This document shows, piece after piece, positions 60,469 through 64,000 of a stretch of 64,000 bases of DNA. The notes under the pieces were generated by a model. It searched no databases and was not told where the DNA came from. It saw only the letters and a list, made by a program, of their open reading frames with translations. Location: contig JADHVO010000001.1 of the NCBI GenBank assembly GCA_016783965.1, positions 186,001 through 250,000 of the forward strand. Reading direction: 5' to 3'. The DNA is from Alphaproteobacteria bacterium. GTDB lineage: Bacteria; Pseudomonadota; Alphaproteobacteria; Micropepsales; Micropepsaceae. The first letter of the stretch is position 1. Every line of letters begins with the position of its first letter. The translations under genes and the position numbers were made by a program.

Positions 60469-60924
60469 ATGCTGCGAGTCGATCACGTTGTCTTTCCGGT
60501 TTGGGACGCGAAGGCGAGCCTTGCCTTCTATCGCGATGTCATGGGGTTCGCGCTGGTCGACACGTTCAGTGGCGACGACTGGGGCGGCCATCCCTGGCTG
60601 ATGATGATCTTCGCGCCGGGCGATGGGCGCGAATTGGTGCTGGTGGCACTCAAGGGTGCGAGGAAGCCCAGGACTTACGGGCCGGCGTTTGAACTGCCGC
60701 ATCTCGCCTTCGCCGAGACTTCGGTGAAGGCACTGAGCGCCTGGCGCAGGCGGCTGGCGGCGGCCGGCGTCACCATCCGCGAGGAACGGCACGGGCCGAG
60801 ACAGTCGCTTTACTTCGAGGACCCGAACGGGCTGACCATCGAGGTTACCGCGCCGCCGGCCAGGGCCCGCGGCAAAACGCGGCCGAAGGCGCTGGCCGCG
60901 GCGCAGGCGTGGATCGCGGCATGA
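60469..60924 (+). CDS. VOC-superfamily protein
   Basis: A 151-residue single-module VOC protein: VDHVVFPVWDAKASLAFYRDVMGFALVDTF at the start and SLYFEDPNGLTIEVTAPP near the end, with the family's terminal Glu. His near the N-terminus and Glu near the C-terminus could bind a metal. A Lys/Arg-rich tail follows. GGGAGAG precedes ATG 60469. The stop overlaps the channel gene's start (ATGA), so the enzyme and channel are coupled. Confidence 0.82.
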   Translation: MLRVDHVVFPVWDAKASLAFYRDVMGFALVDTFSGDDWGGHPWLMMIFAPGDGRELVLVALKGARKPRTYGPAFELPHLAFAETSVKALSAWRRRLAAAGVTIREERHGPRQSLYFEDPNGLTIEVTAPPARARGKTRPKALAAAQAWIAA

Positions 60925-61835
60925 GCACTCCGAACCAGCGTCCCGTTTCGCCGCCCAACCTGGCGCTCAGCCGGCCCGGCGCCCGCCTCGCCATCGTGAA
61001 GGGGCAGGACCGTTCGCGCTGGACCGATTTCTATCACCTGATCCTGACGGTGACGTGGCTGGAGTTCTTCGGCGGACTGTTCGCGTTCTTCGTCGGCCTG
61101 AACCTGATCTTCGTGGCGCTCTATCTTGCCGACCCAGCGGTTCTGGCGCATTCGCGGCACAGCGGCTTCTGGGACGTGTTCCTGTTCAGCTTCCAGACGA
61201 TCGCCTCGATCGACTACACCGGCTTCGCGCCGCAATCGACCTACTCCAACATCGTCGTCGCGATCCAGGGCTTCTTCTCGATCCTTACCACGGCGCTGTT
61301 CACCGGCGTGATGTTCGCGCGGTTCTCGCGGCCCTTTGCACGCATCGTGTTCTCGCGCTGCGCCCTGGTGCTGCCGTTCGACGGCGTGCCGACGCTGATG
61401 TTCCGCGCCGCCAACCAGCGCGGCAACTCGATCGTCGACGCCGAGGTGCGGCTGACCATGGCCAGGCAGCAAACCTCCCGCGAGGGCATCGTGATGCGGC
61501 GGTTCGAGGACCTGAAGCCGTTCCGCGCCCGGTCGTCGCTGTTCGCGCTGTCGTGGACGATCATGCACCGGATCGACCGGCACAGCCCGCTGTACGGGAT
61601 GACGGCGGAGAAGTGGCGCGAGCAGCAGATCGAGGTGGTCGTGATGCTGAGCGGGCTGGACGAGGCGCTGGCCGACCGCATCTATGCCCGGCACTCCTAT
61701 TCCGCAGAAGACATCGTTTGGGATCACAAGTTCGTGGACGTGATCTCGTCGCACAACGGACGGCGCGTGGTCGATTTGACGCGCTTCCACGATACCGAGC
61801 CGCTGTGCCTTGAGCCGGATATGCGGGACGCCTAA
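60921..61835 (+). CDS. Kir-type channel-fold protein with a non-canonical selectivity filter
   Basis: A 304-residue member of the inward-rectifier K+ channel family. Two membrane helices (about 47-70 and 107-130) flank a pore helix, and the cytosolic immunoglobulin-like domain follows (VLPFDGVPTLMFRAANQRGNS). Aligned without gaps to KirBac1.1 (ATVGYGDMHPQ), the filter here is ASIDYTGFAPQ: Ser96-Ile-Asp98-Tyr-Thr100 replaces Thr-Val-Gly-Tyr-Gly. Both glycines that give K+ its carbonyl ring are lost and an acidic side chain enters the pore. K+ conduction as in Kir seems unlikely; another ion or no conduction is possible. Coupled to a VOC gene. Confidence 0.85.
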   Translation: MSTPNQRPVSPPNLALSRPGARLAIVKGQDRSRWTDFYHLILTVTWLEFFGGLFAFFVGLNLIFVALYLADPAVLAHSRHSGFWDVFLFSFQTIASIDYTGFAPQSTYSNIVVAIQGFFSILTTALFTGVMFARFSRPFARIVFSRCALVLPFDGVPTLMFRAANQRGNSIVDAEVRLTMARQQTSREGIVMRRFEDLKPFRARSSLFALSWTIMHRIDRHSPLYGMTAEKWREQQIEVVVMLSGLDEALADRIYARHSYSAEDIVWDHKFVDVISSHNGRRVVDLTRFHDTEPLCLEPDMRDA

Positions 61836-61847
61836 CATCCCTCCGCC

Positions 61848-62453
61848 ATGGACAAGTTCGACAAGCTGACCGGCGTCGCGGCGCCCCTTCCGATGATCAA
61901 TGTCGACACCGACATGATCATCCCCAAGCAGTTCCTGAAGACGATCAAGCGCACCGGGCTCGGCGGGGCGCTGTTTCACGAGATGCGGACCAACGAGGAC
62001 GGGTCGCAGAACCCGGACTTCGTGCTGAACAAGCCCGCGTACACGAAGGCGCAGATCCTGGTGACGGGCGAGAATTTCGGCTGCGGCTCGTCGCGCGAGC
62101 ATGCGCCTTGGGCGCTGCTCGATTTCGGGATCAAGTGCGTGATCGCGCCGAGCTTCGCCGACATCTTCTACAACAACTGCTTCAAGAACGGCATTTTGCC
62201 AATCGCGCTGCCGCAGGCGGACGTCGACAAGCTGATGGACGATGCGGAGCGCGGCGCGAACGCCGTGATCTCCGTCGACCTGGAGAAGCAGGAAATCCGC
62301 GGGCCGGACGGCGGCTGCGTCAAGTTCGAGATCGATCCTTTCCGCAAACAGTGTCTGCTAAACGGCTGGGATGACATAGGCCTGACGCTGCGGCACGAGA
62401 GCGACATCAGCGCGTTCGAGGCCAAGCGCAAGCGCGAGATGCCCTGGGCGTAG
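61848..62453 (+). CDS. leuD: 3-Isopropylmalate dehydratase small subunit
   Basis: A 201-residue small subunit of isopropylmalate isomerase in leucine biosynthesis. Signatures are [14 protein letters not shown] near the N-terminus, [19 protein letters not shown] and [17 protein letters not shown]. Normal length. The large subunit leuC is not in the window; leuB starts 1 kb further on in the same direction but is separated by an enoyl-CoA hydratase gene and two palindromic repeats. Confidence 0.95.
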   Translation: MDKFDKLTGVAAPLPMINVDTDMIIPKQFLKTIKRTGLGGALFHEMRTNEDGSQNPDFVLNKPAYTKAQILVTGENFGCGSSREHAPWALLDFGIKCVIAPSFADIFYNNCFKNGILPIALPQADVDKLMDDAERGANAVISVDLEKQEIRGPDGGCVKFEIDPFRKQCLLNGWDDIGLTLRHESDISAFEAKRKREMPWA

Positions 62454-62477
62454 CGGCCGCGCCGTTTCCCCTCACCC

Positions 62478-62521
62478 GAAATCGCTGTGCGATTTCGACC
62501 TCTCCCGTAAAAGGGAGAGGT
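62478..62521. repeat. Double-hairpin intergenic repeat
   Basis: Two adjacent perfect hairpins: CGAAATCGC/GCGATTTCG (62478-62486 and 62490-62498) and CCTCTCCC/GGGAGAGG (62500-62507 and 62514-62521). The second core also occurs at 28498-28525. Preceded by CCCCTCACC, as in common alphaproteobacterial repeats. It lies just after leuD and may end its transcript. Confidence 0.7.
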
Positions 62522-62563
62522 TGATACACTGCTGCCCGACAAGAACAGCGCGGAGGATGGACC

Positions 62564-63301
62564 ATGAGCGACGTGTTGCGCGAGGTGAAGGATGGGTTGA
62601 TGACCCTGACGCTCAACCGGGCGGACAAGCTGAACGCGCTGTCGTTCGAGTGCTTCAAGGAATTCGCCGCCGCGATCGACTACGCCAACACGCATGGCAA
62701 AGAGATCGGGTGCGTGTTGCTGAAGGGCGCGGGGCGCAGTTTTTGCGCCGGCAACGACCTGGGCGGGCTGGGCAGCGTATTCAACGAGGGCGACAACTCG
62801 CGCTTCCGCAGTGAGACGGTCGAGCGGCTGGCGGCGCTGCCGATGCCGGTGGTGGCTCAGGTGCAGGGACATTGCCTGACCGGCGGACTCGAATTGGCCT
62901 TGGCCGCCGACATCATCATCGCGGGCGAGAGCGCGAAGTTCGGCGACACGCACGGCAAGTGGGACCTGGTGCCGGTGTGGGGCCTGAGCCAGCGGCTGCC
63001 GCGGCGCGTGGGGCGCGCCAAGGCGCTGGAGATGTCGTTCAGCGGACGGTTTGTCTCGGGCCGCGAGGCGGAGAAGACAGGACTCGCGAACTTCTGTGTA
63101 CCGGATGCGGAGCTGGATGCGGCGGTGGCGTCGTTCATCGCCGACGTGCTGGCGAATTCGTGGCGCAGCTCGCGTGCGATCAAGAAGCTGGTCGACGACA
63201 CTGACGGCATGTCGCTGAAGATGGGCCTGGCGCACGAAGTGCATCGCAGCGAAGGCATGGGACCGGAGACGCGCGGCCGTCTCGCGAAGATGAGAAAGTA
63301 G
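62564..63301 (+). CDS. Enoyl-CoA hydratase/isomerase family protein
   Basis: A 245-residue crotonase-fold protein. The acyl-CoA loop is GAGRSFCAGNDLGGLG and the oxyanion region is GHCLTGGLELALAADIIIAGESAKFGD. The following segment HGKWDLVPVWGLSQRLPRRVG lacks the paired Glu of true enoyl-CoA hydratases, so another crotonase reaction (isomerase, thioesterase or hydrolase) is likelier. A GGAGGA ribosome site precedes the ATG. It sits between leuD and leuB but has no place in leucine synthesis. Confidence 0.82.
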   Translation: MSDVLREVKDGLMTLTLNRADKLNALSFECFKEFAAAIDYANTHGKEIGCVLLKGAGRSFCAGNDLGGLGSVFNEGDNSRFRSETVERLAALPMPVVAQVQGHCLTGGLELALAADIIIAGESAKFGDTHGKWDLVPVWGLSQRLPRRVGRAKALEMSFSGRFVSGREAEKTGLANFCVPDAELDAAVASFIADVLANSWRSSRAIKKLVDDTDGMSLKMGLAHEVHRSEGMGPETRGRLAKMRK

Positions 63302-63311
63302 TTTTCTCACC

Positions 63312-63438
63312 TGTCATGGCCCGCGAATGCGGGCCACCCAGGTGAACGTCGGCACCTTCGTCGAAGATTTGCTATGTGCCAACCGCGCACCGCCGGTGGC
63401 TGAACAAACTGGGTGGCCTGCATTCGCGGGCCATGACA
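63312..63438. repeat. Palindromic intergenic repeat, copy 2 (hairpin within inverted repeat)
   Basis: Two 30-base arms (63312-63341 and 63409-63438) match at 29 of 30 positions as inverted copies across a 67-base spacer. Each arm contains GGCCCGC-GAAT-GCGGGCC, itself a perfect hairpin. Arms start TGTCATGGCCCGC and end GGGCCACCCAG. The design and the TGTCA...CCAG ends equal those of the repeat at 23829-23923. Confidence 0.8.
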
Positions 63439-63455
63439 CCTGAGAGAGAATTGCG

Positions 63456-64000
63456 ATGGCGTACCAGCTGCTTTTAACCCCCGGCGACGGCATCGGGCCC
63501 GAGGTGCTGAACGATACGCGGCGCGTGCTGGGCTGGTTCCAGCAGAACCGCAACATGGCGTTCGAGACCGAAGAGGCCGCGATCGGCGGCATCGCGTATG
63601 ACACGCTGGGCACGCCGGAGCCGGACGAGACGATCGCCAAGGCGAAGAAGGCCGACGCCGTGCTGTTCGGCGCCGTGGGCGGGCCCAAATGGGACACGCT
63701 TCCGTTCGACAAGAAGCCGGAGCGCGGGCTGCTGCGGCTGCGCAAGGACCTTGGGCTGTTCGCGAACCTTCGGCCTGCGATCTGTTTCGATGCGCTGAAG
63801 GATGCGTCGTCGCTGAAGCCGGAGCTGGTGGCGGGGCTCGACATCCTGATCGTGCGCGAGCTGACGGGCGGCGTCTATTTCGGCGAGCCCAAGGAAATCA
63901 CGAAGCTGCCGGACGGCCAGCAGCGCGCGGTCGACACGCAGGTCTACACCACGCATGAGATCGAGCGCATCGCGCGCGTGGCGTTCGAGCTGGCGCGGCT
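63456..64000 (+). CDS. leuB: 3-Isopropylmalate dehydrogenase, N-terminal part (cut by window edge)
   Basis: The first 181 residues of the NAD-dependent enzyme that oxidises and decarboxylates 3-isopropylmalate. It begins MAYQLLLTPGDGIGPEV, contains VLFGAVGGPKWD, LRLRKDLGLFANLRPA with the substrate arginines, and VRELTGGVYFG. Normal start with a GAGAGA-type ribosome site. The gene continues beyond the window. Confidence 0.95.
   Translation, partial: MAYQLLLTPGDGIGPEVLNDTRRVLGWFQQNRNMAFETEEAAIGGIAYDTLGTPEPDETIAKAKKADAVLFGAVGGPKWDTLPFDKKPERGLLRLRKDLGLFANLRPAICFDALKDASSLKPELVAGLDILIVRELTGGVYFGEPKEITKLPDGQQRAVDTQVYTTHEIERIARVAFELAR

Noticed and set aside
1-64000. tRNA, rRNA, CRISPR array, insertion sequence, prophage or replication origin
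   Set aside because: I looked for T-loop motifs, regularly spaced repeats, transposase and integrase motifs and DnaA-box clusters by eye and saw none; a tRNA or covariance-model scan would be decisive.

Overview
The window is high-GC, gene-dense chromosomal DNA from an alphaproteobacterium. The clues are two perfect CtrA-type TTAA-N7-TTAA boxes, an MbfA-type ferritin/VIT iron exporter, a DmeR-DmeF cobalt/nickel pair, SpeD with a divergent SpeE, a YbbN-LON-Trm112-DUF971 run, DUF1289 and many TonB-receptor and acyl-CoA genes. I cannot fix the genus. A Micropepsales/Rhizomicrobium-like or Caulobacterales-like genome is my guess. I see no rRNA, tRNA, CRISPR array, insertion sequence or prophage.

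Layout. 1-2310: methylmalonyl-CoA mutase genes (mutA whole, mutB cut by the window edge). 2421-12446: an accessory-looking stretch with mobA, a hybrid-kinase remnant (MHYT start joined to a receiver end), two paralogous degenerate GGDEF/EAL-like proteins, a TetR/SnoaL-like pair, the dmeR-dmeF metal efflux unit, mbfA and an AraC regulator with a disturbed N-terminus. 12447-16884: an EmrAB efflux divergon (SDR, emrA and tetR leftwards; emrB and a broken deacetylase rightwards). 17029-18836: dusA and a thioesterase. 18955-21979: ABC ATPase and fused permease of NitT/TauT type. 22332-28336: small proteins, MAPEG/TetR divergon, TSUP transporter, 2OG oxygenase, cobA, DUF1289, two small secreted proteins with the same tail, and a VOC protein. 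28538-30925: an acyl-CoA dehydrogenase pair. 31063-40523: conserved unknown protein, DUF898/M48 pair, PepN, sensor histidine kinase, and an outer-membrane barrel behind a CtrA-like site.

40518-51159 has a polyamine theme: glutamine-synthetase-like enzyme, PotF-like binding protein, SpeD and SpeE. Between them lie an ECF sigma/anti-sigma/metal-sensor cassette and a tightly coupled operon of two CrtI-like flavoproteins, a GcvT-like protein and a small protein. That operon has no function I recognise and is one of the two best candidates for an undescribed system. 51376-57015: TonB receptor, GNAT enzyme, and a Tat-exported FAD amine oxidase coupled to a DUF3298/LprI protein. 57133-61835: ybbN, LON-domain, Trm112, DUF971, DUF4160/DUF2442, DUF402, VOC and a Kir-type channel whose selectivity filter reads SIDYT instead of TVGYG, the other best candidate. 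61848-64000: leuD, an enoyl-CoA hydratase and the start of leuB, separated by palindromic repeats.

Regulation is readable at several places: four palindromic operators or inverted repeats in divergent promoter regions, a leaderless-looking dmeR promoter with its operator in the spacer, and several intrinsic-terminator-like hairpins. Three families of palindromic intergenic repeats occur, one of them (about 95-127 bp, two copies) with a striking hairpin-within-inverted-repeat design.
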